Translations under genes and position numbers: made by a program
Shown here: one piece after another, positions 14,553 to 26,200 of the stretch
Numbering within the stretch: the first letter of the stretch is position 1
How the letters are laid out: every line of letters begins with the position of its first letter
The notes under the pieces: model-generated
What the model was told of the DNA's origin: nothing
The model's database searches: none
What the model saw: the letters and a program-made list of their open reading frames with translations, nothing else
Assembly: GCA_008508345.1 (NCBI GenBank)
Contig: QNGE01000101.1
Span: forward strand, 179,509 to 243,508
Direction: 5' to 3'
Origin: Paragonimus westermani
Lineage: Eukaryota; Platyhelminthes; Trematoda; Plagiorchiida; Troglotrematidae
Length of the DNA stretch: 64,000 nucleotides

Positions 14553-15117
14553 TCATTGTTGACGTCATTACTACTATCACGAATAACATAGAAACGCGAC
14601 ATCTGTTACGCACTACTTCTTTGAGAAAGTCAGTCGAATGAAGATGGCTAGATTATTCACTATCTCAGGTTTGCTTATCAGAAAATACAGTTATTGTGGT
14701 TGGTGATTGGCCATTAGATGATGGCAGTCCTTTATGCTACGTAATCTAAACTAAACCATACTCACAAGTGTGCAGCTCTAAAACGTTTTCACTATTTGGA
14801 GGAAACGCAATGAATAAATGATTTTGTAATGAAAATTTTCGATAAACATTTAAAAGCTAACTTGACTCATGAGTGCCTAAATACACGACTGTTTTGTTTG
14901 CTGCATCAATTTGAAAAAAATATGCAAACTAAATAATCTGCTGACCTGTTGCCTAGTTCCCTTCTGTCCAGCGATCCATGAAAAAATAAGAATCTAGTAA
15001 TCTATGGTTTGTATGCGAGTGCACATGCTACTTCCTTAAGGACAAGGAGTTTACTCATGAGTATCTGTACAGTAACCAGTAGGCATAGATGATAACGAAT
15101 CGTTCATAAGTTGCAGG

Positions 15118-16572
15118 TTAACCACTTTCTTCATGATATGTCTTAGCTGTGACTGGTACACGAGTTCCGTTCATTCCAATCACCGACCGTGTCAATCCTG
15201 GTGAGGGTCTTCGTCTAGCCTGAACGGGAGTCAAAGTATACTTTGCTCGGTACACATTCTGCTTTCGTTTGACCTCCTCCGACAAACCCACAAAATGAGC
15301 GGCATTCACCTCTTCCGTCAGTAACAAGTGTGTGTTGTGCTTTGTGTGTCTCAACTGGCACACACTCGGATTCGCGCATGAAGTGCTAGAACTTTGTCTT
15401 ATCAAATCACCAGTGAGACGGTGATCTTTTTCACACTTTATACAACTATCAAAATCCTCAAAGCCAAATAGCTGACAGAATTCATGACGGAACTGTCGAC
15501 TTGTCACCAGATAGATTGGAAATTTGACGGCATAGTGTGTCATTGAAAAGCTGTCAATCAGCGTACGAACAGTAATGAAAATGAAAAAGGTACGCCACTG
15601 GGGATCTTGTTCAATTTGTTTGTCTGTCAAGTGCTCATTTCCCGCAGGTAGTAGATTATGAATGAGTACTCCGATAGCAACCGAGAGGTGAGCAATCACA
15701 ACGTAAAATGAAGTGCACAGGAGAGTGATCGTACTGGAGCGCACATGTCTATTGTAGGTATCGCCTTGGTGCATCGAGGTTGCACGTAAACTTTGCATGT
15801 GAGTCAACTGTTGCATATTTGGTAAAGTGGGACCATTGGTAATCAGATGTTGTAAAGTTTTCTGTTTTTTATTTGTTGTGCTGTGCAACACTCGGAGAAC
15901 AAACAGATTGAGAATTAGACAGGTTATAGGCATACAGAAAAAGAAAATACACTCTGTTAAAAATGTCCAGTTCGTGTACAACATTTTTGCAATATGCATG
16001 TTGTCGGTAATCTGAGAACGCATATTACACATGTCATTATCGTAGGTATAGACGAATGATTGTACCGAAGCAGTAGAGAAACAGACAATGGCAAATACTA
16101 TTATCATCTTGAGTGCTCCAATTTCTCCCGAACGTATCAGACAATGCTGTGATCGAAACGGATGACAGACTGCTAAGTATCTTTCAATCGTGAACACCAC
16201 AGTTAGCATTGGACTCAAATACTGAATGGCGTAATTGAACAGAGGAAATATTTCACAAACACCTGGGTTATCAAGAACAGGTATCATCCAAGCAACATGT
16301 AGATACCAGAATAGGTATACAATAAAAAAGCTAACGTCCACCACTCCTACACACGCTTGGTATATGGCCGCTGCAGCACTGCCTCCACGACGCATTGGTC
16401 GACTGCTCCACAAGTAGATACTGAAAAGTCCTCCTGGTAATCCAATCATTGCCCAAATTGGGTAGTTTACACGCTCGATTATGTTTAGATAAGGTACAAA
16501 CTGCTGATATAACAGAAGATCACTGCCGTTATATCGTTCGTACACAGAGATAGTTCCATTGTTATCTACCAT
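15118..16572 (-). CDS. Rhodopsin-family (class A) G protein-coupled receptor, intronless, probably peptide-type or flatworm orphan
   Basis: 484 residues in one exon. An in-frame TAA lies 27 bases upstream of the ATG, and the start has A at -3 and G at +4, so this start is well supported. Seven hydrophobic segments lie at about 38-56, 66-90, 104-134, 152-174, 203-229, 280-307 and 328-356. Class A marks: sequons at N5, N15 and N201; D79 in helix 2; C106 and C182 for the helix 3-loop 2 disulfide; ERY at 130-132 in place of DRY; and an amphipathic stretch after helix 7 (SRQFRHEF). Departures: G replaces the usual Asn in helix 1 (GLPGGLF), helix 6 has no CWxP, and helix 7 has KFPIY (350-354) in place of NPxxY. 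The C-tail is about 128 residues. It should act at the plasma membrane through G proteins. The ligand is unknown; FMRFamide-receptor-like or a platyhelminth orphan family is my inference. Confidence 0.9.
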   Translation of the reverse strand: MVDNNGTISVYERYNGSDLLLYQQFVPYLNIIERVNYPIWAMIGLPGGLFSIYLWSSRPMRRGGSAAAAIYQACVGVVDVSFFIVYLFWYLHVAWMIPVLDNPGVCEIFPLFNYAIQYLSPMLTVVFTIERYLAVCHPFRSQHCLIRSGEIGALKMIIVFAIVCFSTASVQSFVYTYDNDMCNMRSQITDNMHIAKMLYTNWTFLTECIFFFCMPITCLILNLFVLRVLHSTTNKKQKTLQHLITNGPTLPNMQQLTHMQSLRATSMHQGDTYNRHVRSSTITLLCTSFYVVIAHLSVAIGVLIHNLLPAGNEHLTDKQIEQDPQWRTFFIFITVRTLIDSFSMTHYAVKFPIYLVTSRQFRHEFCQLFGFEDFDSCIKCEKDHRLTGDLIRQSSSTSCANPSVCQLRHTKHNTHLLLTEEVNAAHFVGLSEEVKRKQNVYRAKYTLTPVQARRRPSPGLTRSVIGMNGTRVPVTAKTYHEESG

Positions 16573-16636
16573 AATTTCGTAGTTGGAACAGAATAATTAT
16601 CGGACATCTTCATTTGGATCATTTTAACCATTTGTG

Positions 16637-16644
16637 TTTATATA
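16637..16644 (-). promoter_or_regulatory. TATA-like box of the receptor gene
   Basis: TATATAAA on the minus strand, about 65 bases before the receptor ATG, leaving room for a start site near 16610 and a 5' leader of roughly 40 bases. Two CCAAT pentamers on the same strand (16732-16736 and 16755-16759) lie 90-120 bases further upstream, a usual core-promoter layout. This is motif reading only. Confidence 0.35.
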
Positions 16645-16742
16645 TCCGTTTACTTTGACGCAGTATCAAAGTTTGCATTGCAGACCAATCAGGATGCGAG
16701 CGGATAATCAACGCGGAATTGTCCACTTTTCATTGGGTAGAT

Positions 16743-16806
16743 GGTCACATTCCCATTGGTCATCAACATAAACAGTGGAATCATACATTGATGGGAACGT
16801 GACCCA
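16743..16806. repeat. Imperfect inverted repeat upstream of the receptor
   Basis: GGTCACATTCCCAT at 16743-16756 is mirrored by ATGGGAACGTGACC from 16791, with one mismatch and a spacer of about 34 bases. A second short complementarity (CATCAA against TTGATG) lies inside. It overlaps the upstream CCAAT pentamer. It could be a paired protein-binding site, a foldback remnant or chance. Confidence 0.4.
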
Positions 16807-16809
16807 ATT

Positions 16810-19800
16810 ACTGTTGTTGTTTATTGTGGGACCCTGGGAAAATTTCAGAAAGTTATATCAGTTGAAACTTTGCTTATATTCCGGTATAAACAATGTTCGC
16901 ATTGTTCCATATGGTTTTACAATCTAGGTACGTAAACTTCATTACTGTAGACGGCTGTTACGGGCGTGTAAAAGTATTCCCACAGCAGAAGCAAAGTTGG
17001 ACAGTGATAGGGAAGGGAAACGGAAACGAGGAATCAAAATACTGTGACGGGTTTGTAGTGTCTAGCATTCTTGTCAAATCGGAGAAGAAACTGTTGCCTA
17101 TGTTTGAATGGGGCTCGGCCAAGCCCACTAAAGTGGAGTAGTATGCTGTGAACGCATCACATGTCCCGGCTTTATCGCTTCCAAAGTGTTTTTTGCTGTG
17201 GCCCACAGAACATAACCTACTAATGGGCTCACTGATGAATGTAACATTACCTTTGCGATCGATTCCGTTTGTAGTTTTGAGTAGGGAAATAAGTCACATG
17301 AGCAGAGCAAACGTTTTTTGTATGGTAGCCATAAAACGGATAAAAGTGGTTTGAAAACAGCTTAGAACGTTATCGTTGTGAAGTATCGCATGACAGCGGT
17401 TAGGTGAAAACTGTAATTGCGTCAACTGTTTGATCTTCATAGTTGGTTGTAGAACCGCTTTATTGTCTAGTTATTGACGTTTAGCTGGGTCCGACTGTTG
17501 GAAGATGGAAGTTATATTGAATAAAACGACCACAGCTTTCCCTCATGCTACAACCAGTGCTTCATCGATGATCAAGTCAAAAACTGCTGGGCTGTGTGAC
17601 TATATCATTTTAATATGTATATACACATATAGATGTGATCAACAATTTCATGAACAGCTCGATAAACGAGTTGGAACTTCCTTCGGTAGACAAGTGTTAG
17701 TACTGAGATTTAGCTGTATAAAATAAGTCAGACAGGCCACCAGAAATGCGCGCTTTTCTCATATGAACACGGGCGTAAATGAAGAAAAGTACACCGTAGC
17801 AAACGACACTGGACTAGAATGTATGCTGCATCAACTAGCAAAATACTGCGTGATGATTCACATCAAAGAATATTTTTCTGGTTCAACCAAAGAAGAGAGT
17901 TTGGCAACCAAAATCACAACTTGTAACCAAAGTATAAAATCCTCCCTGAATGTGGGGAACAAAAAGATGCTCAACGGAATGTGTAACCAAAGATCTACTG
18001 CATGCAAATTAATTAATTTGTCAGTGATAGTCAGCTCACGTTTACCTTTTGAGTTTCTACAACAATATTACTGATGGTGTCAACAACCTCCCAGGAGAAT
18101 CTGCCTACGGTGCCTTCCTTGGTGATGAAAATGCTTTGAAAGTGGACGTCCAGAGATGAAAACATTAACGTCCTACACGACGTTAGGGATGTAATTATAA
18201 TGATTGAGCTCTAGACTTACTCTGCTGATGGTTGTGAAGCGCAGAACGCTGAAAAGTCATGGGCAATTTAAAAAGACCCCGCTAATTTGAAGTAGCCTAC
18301 AACGAAAGATAAGCTACTGGTGAGAGATGAAAGTTCCATTAACCAGCTTTGTTCATTGCGGACGTTCAGTGTAACGTGGTTTGAATCAAGTGGAAAATGT
18401 AGATTTTGACTACCGCTATACAGGATTAGCTTGATAAAGCCCACTTCAGATGTATCTAATGGTAAGGAACCAAGTGAGGACCAATAGGCTGAAAGATGTT
18501 CCGCAGTTGTTGTCGTAAGATCATGTACATCTGTGAAAGATGATTATTGGGATGGATATGCTCCACTTTTTATAAGCTGCATGAGAAGTGATAGCACCAT
18601 GAGTGGTCATGACAAAAGGTGCCTACCACCTAGGCATTGTGGAGATCATGGTTTTCAGCTGTGTAATGCGGTAACTCACTGGACGTTTTATGGTATACCC
18701 TCCGTCGGCCAGCAAAAAATGCTTGGAATTTCTATTTTTGATTTCACATATTTGTGATCATACTGTTAATTAGGAGCAGCTAGCTATCGAATTAGCTTAA
18801 CTGTGAGGTTATCCACGCAGCTATACGATTCAAGTGTTGGTTGAACTCCTCATGGCAAAGTTAAGCTGTATAGTACGTGTGAGGTACGCGTTATGTATAT
18901 GGCCTGATGGCCACCTTAATATAACGAGAATATTTATTTGAGTTACTCTTCAAAATGAATCTAATAAATCCCAAACAACTCTTAACCAGAAAATCAAAGC
19001 AACCTGCAATCATCCGCATCTTGTTATTCTGGCGCCCCAGCTCCCACACAAAGTTACAAGAAGTAATGGATAAATGAAGCCTAGGTGGAGAGGACGAAAA
19101 ATAAATCCGAAATGCTTCCATCCTACACAATACATAGAAATCTGCTTAAAAATCTTTTTCAAGGATCCCATGAAGTAGCTGCATGAGGTACTTCTCAGTT
19201 GTTATGATTTGTGCTCAGGTGAATTTTAATAATAAACGCATATTTTAAGAAGTTTGCTCAAGCACAAGGTAACAACAGCACATGACGACTGCTCACTTAA
19301 GAACCCCCCTTATCAGATGACCACTAGGCATCAGAAGTATACTAACATTCATCAGTTCCAGAATACAGAATACTCAATTTTGCTGAGTCATACGTTTCAC
19401 TACGAAGCAGAATTTTCTTAGTTGCTCTGATGTTGAAAACGCAAGTCATATATGACAAAGCCAACCGTAAACGCAACATGATGATAGACAAATGGCTGCA
19501 TGCATAAATGAAAAATATTCCAAACGACCTAGAACAAGTAAAAGATGCAGTCTTCCGAATGCAATCTGAAGAATGTTATGCAAAATCTTCAGAAGGCGAC
19601 TGTATTGTATGAGTTAGAAAGAGAATCAAATATTCCAGTAATTTTTCCGTAACTCAGAAGAACACCCGGAAACTCATCCTTCATTTTATTTTGACATACG
19701 CTGCTCGTCACCAAAGATTTCCTGCCTGCTTTTAAGAAAATGACTGAACCTGTTTTCAGTTCCAGGGCAGCCTATTATCCTGAGCTTTGGCCTCTATGTA

Positions 19801-22300
19801 ACGCATCTCTTTTGGGATCCAAAAACAGTTGTATATCCAGGTTTGGTCAAAACAGAAAACGCTACTTTGAGTAGTATCGAGCGCCCACACCTCACAATTT
19901 GCTACTTCGTTTGTTTACAGTTATTTTCACATGCGATGGTGTATTTGAAGCTTAACTCAACAAGCTATAGATGGAAAATTTTTAGGGTTATTCGTTGAAA
20001 GAGCGAAAGTAATCTTTAACCCTTCGGGAGATTTCAGAGTTATGATGGTAAACGGTTGTAAGTCTTTCGCATTTCTACACAGGGAACTTTACTTTCTTAC
20101 AAAGTACCTTTTATTTTTGGTGAGTGACTATGTCAAGTTGCATGAAGTGAGAAGGCCGGTACAGTTATCAAGTTAGTAAAGCGTCTTACTTTTTAGCACA
20201 AATCCAACAAAAGATCCAAGACACAGATCAAACTTGCAAAAGTACAAATTGAAAACTACTCACATTTGGTCGCAGATGTCCCACTCACGTAGACTTTCTA
20301 GTTGGCCTGCTTCGAAAGTAGCACTAGAATCAAGTTTTGTTCATGTAAGACCTCTTCATTATTACATACTGTTGCCACGGCAGTTCACCTGTGGTGATTC
20401 AGTCGTGCCTAGTGTGAGATCATTGGCGCGTGGGCAACACGGTTGCCGCATAAGGACGTAGCTGAAATCCGACGCCTGGCCACGGCAAGGATTTTCACTA
20501 CGGATGAGCTCTAATAAGGGTAAAACTCAAGTCCAACTTTACTTCTTAAAGAGGGCCCACTGCAAAGCTCGCAGGAATACAACGGCTGTGATCAGTTGTG
20601 AGTGACGTCCATTTAAATTAGAAACCAAAATCCTCTACTAATCAGTAAACATATAAAAAACTTTTGACCGATTATTTATAAAAGCACTTCCAGCCTGCCT
20701 TTGTAGTTCAGCTTTCGGAATACGTGCTGCGTAGGAACAAGTGGTTTTCGTTTCTCTCTAAAATCTTTCCATGGTCTGGGTGCTTGTGATCTGTTTGCAG
20801 TAGCCTAGCTGAATGACGCAAAGGCTGAATTGTTGAACCCTGTCTTTAAAGTAGAAACAACGTCACAGTTATGGCTGATATGAAACAACATGTAATTAGT
20901 CTGGCGTATGAACGAGGCGTAGGTTTACCCACGATAAACTCATGGGAGAAATAAAGGTCGATCTTAAACAGATACTTATGATTTAGAATTCATTTATGAC
21001 CTAAAGAGAGCTAAGCAGACTTGTTAAAGTGGTCTACTCAGCTATCCATTTTGACAGCAGCTTCCAAGTGTGTCCAGTGTTTAATTAAGAAATGGTTTTC
21101 CTAATCCGCTCAGTGCGTGTTGAAAATCACCGCTGGTTCCATTCTAATGAAGCAAATCGCAAAGTCAGCTAAATTTATTAAATCGCTGTCCATAAAAAAA
21201 CAATCAGATTTCCTTGCTGAAGCTTGCCACTAATTAGTCCAATTTATTGGCAAGTTGCGTGTTCTCATCAGACAAACCCGATGCACACGCATCTGAACGA
21301 CGTCTGATTGGAAGCAACAACATGAAACTTTCATATTAACAGTAATATCTATAAGTGCATATCTTGTTTGAAGTAAAACAGGATGTTTCTGTTGGTGGCG
21401 ACTAACTTTGTAGTTTTTATTTAAATATGTACTCGAATGTAAGAGATGTTCTTGATTGATTTTTGAAGTCAGCAGTAGTAATCTGTGAGTGCCCAAGTGA
21501 GTGAAATTAACTTCAAGTTTTTAAAGAACGAAGTCAAGAAACCGATGGAATTAATGATGAGTCGGGTTTGTCCGATTAGGCCAGTTGAGTAGGTCCATAG
21601 CGCGACAATTTTACTCCCCCGGCGTTTTCGTCAACATACAATCCAATCGATTCATTACCGTCCATGCACTAAAATATGAATAACATGTCATGAAAAACAG
21701 TGCAAATGCTTAGGTCTACACGCAGTATCAATTACGTTTAATAAATCTGTCGGAACGAAGCCAACAGAAAGTGCCTCGTTCGGATCAAAAACAGTGCAAT
21801 TGCAATTATTCCACTGCCAACGTTCGTGGAAAACGATCAGCATCCGTAATAGCTTTGCTACACTGCATACTTTCCTTCTGCATGAGCAAGCTGATTCTTC
21901 CATTAACATTGTGTTGAGTATTTTCAAGTGACTTAGTCTTCGTCAGAATCAGTTGGCGCCTGAAGATGTACACTCGGTTTGATTTCAGACTGCTAACGTA
22001 AGAGTACAACAAATTTCATACATAAGAAGACTTAGTGTATTTTGTAATTTGTGATAATTTTCAGGTACACGGTGAAATTCTTCAGGAAATTGATTCGTTT
22101 AAACAGAGCGGTGGATGATTCCAAATAGTAGGCAAACAAGCAGAATAGTTATTATAGCTCAAAAATTAGTAAACAACTATTTGCTCTCGATAACCACTTC
22201 TCCTTAGCAAACTTTCGTTCGTAATTCGCACCCCAATGCAAAATCTGGTTGGAATCTCTGTGGTCTACTAACCAGCTTCAGCTCATTATTTAACAGCCGG
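16810..22300. other. Gene-free stretch
   Basis: Only short open frames without recognisable domains, in AT-leaning sequence. No RNA gene or element motif is seen. Confidence 0.5.
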
Positions 22301-22302
22301 CT

Positions 22303-23290
22303 TGGGACCTGAGCTGGGTGTTACCCCGCTTAAACGCGTTGCTTATGACAAGATTATCAACCATAAGCTGAGGTTCAACAAATTTCGCCACAAGAAAGCT
22401 GCCGCTTGAATGTAAACTGGAGCCACACAAGTTTGTCTAGAGTGAGGGGCCAGTGACAATCTAGCACTGAGAATGGAATGTCTAGAGGCTGATGGCCGAC
22501 AGGTCTGTGTCATGGTAGCAAATAGGTGTCCAATAAAGCACAATCTGTATTGTCCAACATGTTAATCATCCCGCTACACGTGCGCTCCCGTTCATGAGTC
22601 ATAATTCCTGTCCACAACCCCAGTTTCCGCTCACACATGGTGTGCACTTCGGCTTGGTCTGTGTGAGTGTCCGACATCTTCTGACAAGGCGTTTTTCACC
22701 TGCCATTCTTCTTTCGTTGAAACGATCTCGTTGGGCGATGGCTCTTCCGGTCGCTCGTGCTGCTCACAGTCTATCCACTTTGGCACGTAGTCGTGTTCTA
22801 TGATCAAGTCGAGATGGCCCTCCTGATGTTGGATTAATAATGTGCCCGATCTCTTTATCCATCCCACTTTGTCTACCATGTCCCACCTGATAATCCGATG
22901 CAATTGAGCGATAGATTATCCGGTCATCCATGTTGCCCCCGACCTTCTCGCTGCGGGCTTTTGGACGCATCTCAACGCCTCGTCGACTTATTTCTGCGAG
23001 TGTTAGAGCACCCGCGTCTCCAGCTCGATAATTCACTAAAAGATGTGAACTAAGCTTAAATAGCGCACCGTTGATTTATGCTTATACCTCGTTACGAGGT
23101 ACAATCCGTCACACGACTTGAGTTGACTTATTGTGAGCAAAGTGCACTCAGTGATCACTTTATCTACCGAATGCTGTGGCATCGACCGAATGTTGTCACA
23201 TGCTGTGACCAAATTTTTGGCTGGATCCTTCATGATATGTTATCGGCATTGTTGTTTTCGTTCGATACAAGCACACAACTCATCTCGTAA
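22303..23290 (-). other. GC-richer patch with overlapping unassigned open frames
   Basis: The patch has visibly more G+C than its flanks. Two minus-strand frames overlap: 22764-23036, with a KARSEKVGGNMDDRIIYRS stretch, and 22631-22903, rich in charged residues with EHDYVPKWIDCEQHERPEEP. Another frame, at 22343-22543, lies further left on the same strand. Overlap in two frames of one strand suggests a decayed coding sequence with frameshifts, for example an old retroelement. I do not recognise a family and no catalytic motif is visible. A non-coding GC-rich repeat is equally possible. Confidence 0.25.
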
Positions 23291-23299
23291 TCAAGGTGT

Positions 23300-26200
23300 A
23301 ACTCACAGGACTAGCTGACTGATTCAACGCGTTCTAATAACCCAACACCTTTCGGCAAGGCAAAAATGCCTATCATATCCAAGCTTGTATTCTTAAGATG
23401 CAAAGAAGTTTATCCAGTGAGCCTCATCCAGTATGAATATTGTAGAAGATATCGCACCGCGCGTTTGTGTTGGGATTGTCTACTATTCATGCTTGCGCGC
23501 TTGATACCTGGGTTCCATCAACACCATTGCTAGTGTGCTGTGGTCTTACGGAAACTCTAAGTGACTGCTTTATGACAAAAACCTAGCTTGTGAATGACTG
23601 TTTGAAAACAGTACACAATGAAAAACCGTCCTATGTCACATGGAGTGAAGATGTCGACTTCTTTAACATTCGCTACCGTGCAACAACAGGATTGCGTGAG
23701 AAATGAAATAATGCTAAGCTGTCTGCGCCTAAGCAAGAGCCCATCACGAATTTTCAGAGAAACGGAAACCTCTGACCAAGAGAACCATTTGGCTTTTACC
23801 TCGTCTAGCCTCAGAAACAAACCGTTTAGAAGCTTGCAGTTCAGAAGGTTCCACCCGAAAGCAGTACTGTGAAGAGCTAGCCAAATTTTGGTAGAAGCTC
23901 GGTTTCCACTTATTTGCCGGCTGGAGGTTCTCCAGTTCAGTATGCAAATTTTCACCTGTATCACTATGCTCGCTTGATGTTAATAGTAAACCTCTGCCTT
24001 ATTCTGACTCCTAGGTTATAGTTGAGCAAATAAAATTCGGAAAATTTACGGGTCATTTTTGAAACGGTTTTCTGGAACTTAACAAGAGCAACTGTTGTTA
24101 TGGTAAAGAAATTAAAACTGTCATACCTCTGTTTATATGCAAAACTTTCTAACTTGTCGTAGTGAAGCTATTATATGCACCTACCACAAACAATGACGTA
24201 CAGGCAGTACTCGTTGTAACTTAGTCCATTTGCACAGGGATCTTCCGATTCGGCTTGCCATTAGAAAAGGAAAACAAGATTTACCTAGACAGCAGAATGG
24301 CTGAACCACTCACGACTGTATATCATTGTCTAGGTTGATAAAATGAGTTGTCTCCCATGTTTGTGTGACTGCCTCCAGCATTCACCATATCATCTGCTTG
24401 TACAATGGCTTACTGACATGTTAGCATACACTAACCGTTGTCAACCAGATAAACTGTAGCGAATGAAACATTCAAAATGTAAGTCACCCCACAACCAAAG
24501 TTTCGAAGTGGAGGAAACGAAACGGAAAAAACAGTTCGTTTGGTGGTTTGGATAATTCTGACACGATTATGAGACTAAAAGCATAAAAGGACGTGTGTTT
24601 TCGATAAACTACCTTCATACTGGCACAAGTGTGTAGACAGGTAACGAGGTACCGGTCGGGCCTGTTACAGAGACACTAGTTGACTAATCGGCCAATTATT
24701 GATGACGATTTTTTCAATACACTGAACACATTTATTCAGTTTCACGGATAGGTATAGATGATCAGTTTTTGACATAGAGACTTATATAGCTGGGATGATG
24801 CTACATTAATCACCCGTGGTTTTGTATTCACTTTAGTTAACCGTATTTTCATCAAGCCGGCTAACTGGGAACATGGAAGGAAAGACGTTGTGATTTCTAT
24901 TTGGTAAATTGGTTGTCATGCCACGTACTAAGGGCGTTATCGAAGGTTACAAAAAACTCAGTAATTGCGTATTCTCATATGCCACGTCCATTGCAGGTTA
25001 CTTTGTACATAATAACTGACTTTGGACCTACCTGCGGCTGCCTTCCATAACACAAGAAAGCTAATCAGGCAGTTACATGTGCGTTACATGCATGTTTCAA
25101 ACATGTACCTAACTGTTATGCATGTTGTGAATAACAGAAACTGACAGGACCCCTTAGTTTCTTGTACTGGTCCATTCAACTTACAGATCATTAACTCTAA
25201 TATCTCCCCTCGATCAAAATACTTATTACTAATATGTGCAGCCGAATTCGCTGAATCAGATAGGAGGGTAGACATCGTCATCCAAAATTTCACCTGCAGA
25301 ATACGTACAGTTAGTCGACAAAGAGCTCTGCATTTCTCACCTCGCATTACACTGTTATTTCGCGGGGGAGGGGGGTTGCTTCACCGGCAGGGGCTACATT
25401 TTGTGAAACTGTTACTCACTGCATAAAAAGATTATTCTGATAAAACTTTCTTCGACCGAATACTAAAAGGCGACTTATTTCAGAACTATTCGAGGCATAC
25501 CAGCTGCTATGGGGGCTGAGAACCATTTTGCTTTGAATTGTCTTCGCACGGAGAAGGTGCCCTGTCAGGTAATCTAGTAATCGCAGCTCCGTTTTGATAT
25601 AAAGATCGAAACATTATAGACTCTTGCCAATTATACAGGGTGTACCCCTTAAAATATGAACCAAAAGACTATCGGAAAGCAGAGTACAAGACGACAATGA
25701 CGTGACCTATGAAGGTGTATGGTCTAGCTCCATCAACAACGTTGGTTCACCGTAGAGCAGCCAAACACTTTCCAGGTGTAGAGTTTATTTGAATGTCTGC
25801 AACCACATCAAAACCACAAATGCGCAAACGTTGCCGTTACACTGGGACTTTTAACAACTAGCACTTACCAACTGAATCGCTGTACGTCAGATACTCATGT
25901 GAGGCAGTCGCACCTCGGTTGCTGCAAAGCTGATCACTTGTAAGCTCTATAAAACTTACTCCAAATATAAGAATAAAATTTAAGAACCTCAATAAATGTC
26001 TGATGTCTGATGTTCCATAGATGTGGCTAGTGATCACAAATTGGACAGACTGTACGTTAGTCTGCATAGTTTCACTTCACGAGTGACTTTCAACCGCATC
26101 CTGCCAAGCTGAAGTAGTTGTTTCCAAAGTGAATTAGGGTCAGTTCACTATAAACTATAGAAGCTAATTACCCACAGTGGATTCTGACAGATGTGCTATC

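Noticed and set aside
15827..16417. Plus-strand open frames opposite the receptor
   Set aside because: They are shadows of the receptor coding strand without domain content.
23557..23964. 135-codon minus-strand frame
   Set aside because: A second frame of the same strand looks equally plausible and neither has a recognised motif.
25363..25377. G-rich tract as a polypurine tract of an LTR retrotransposon
   Set aside because: No LTR, primer-binding site or pol motif is found nearby.
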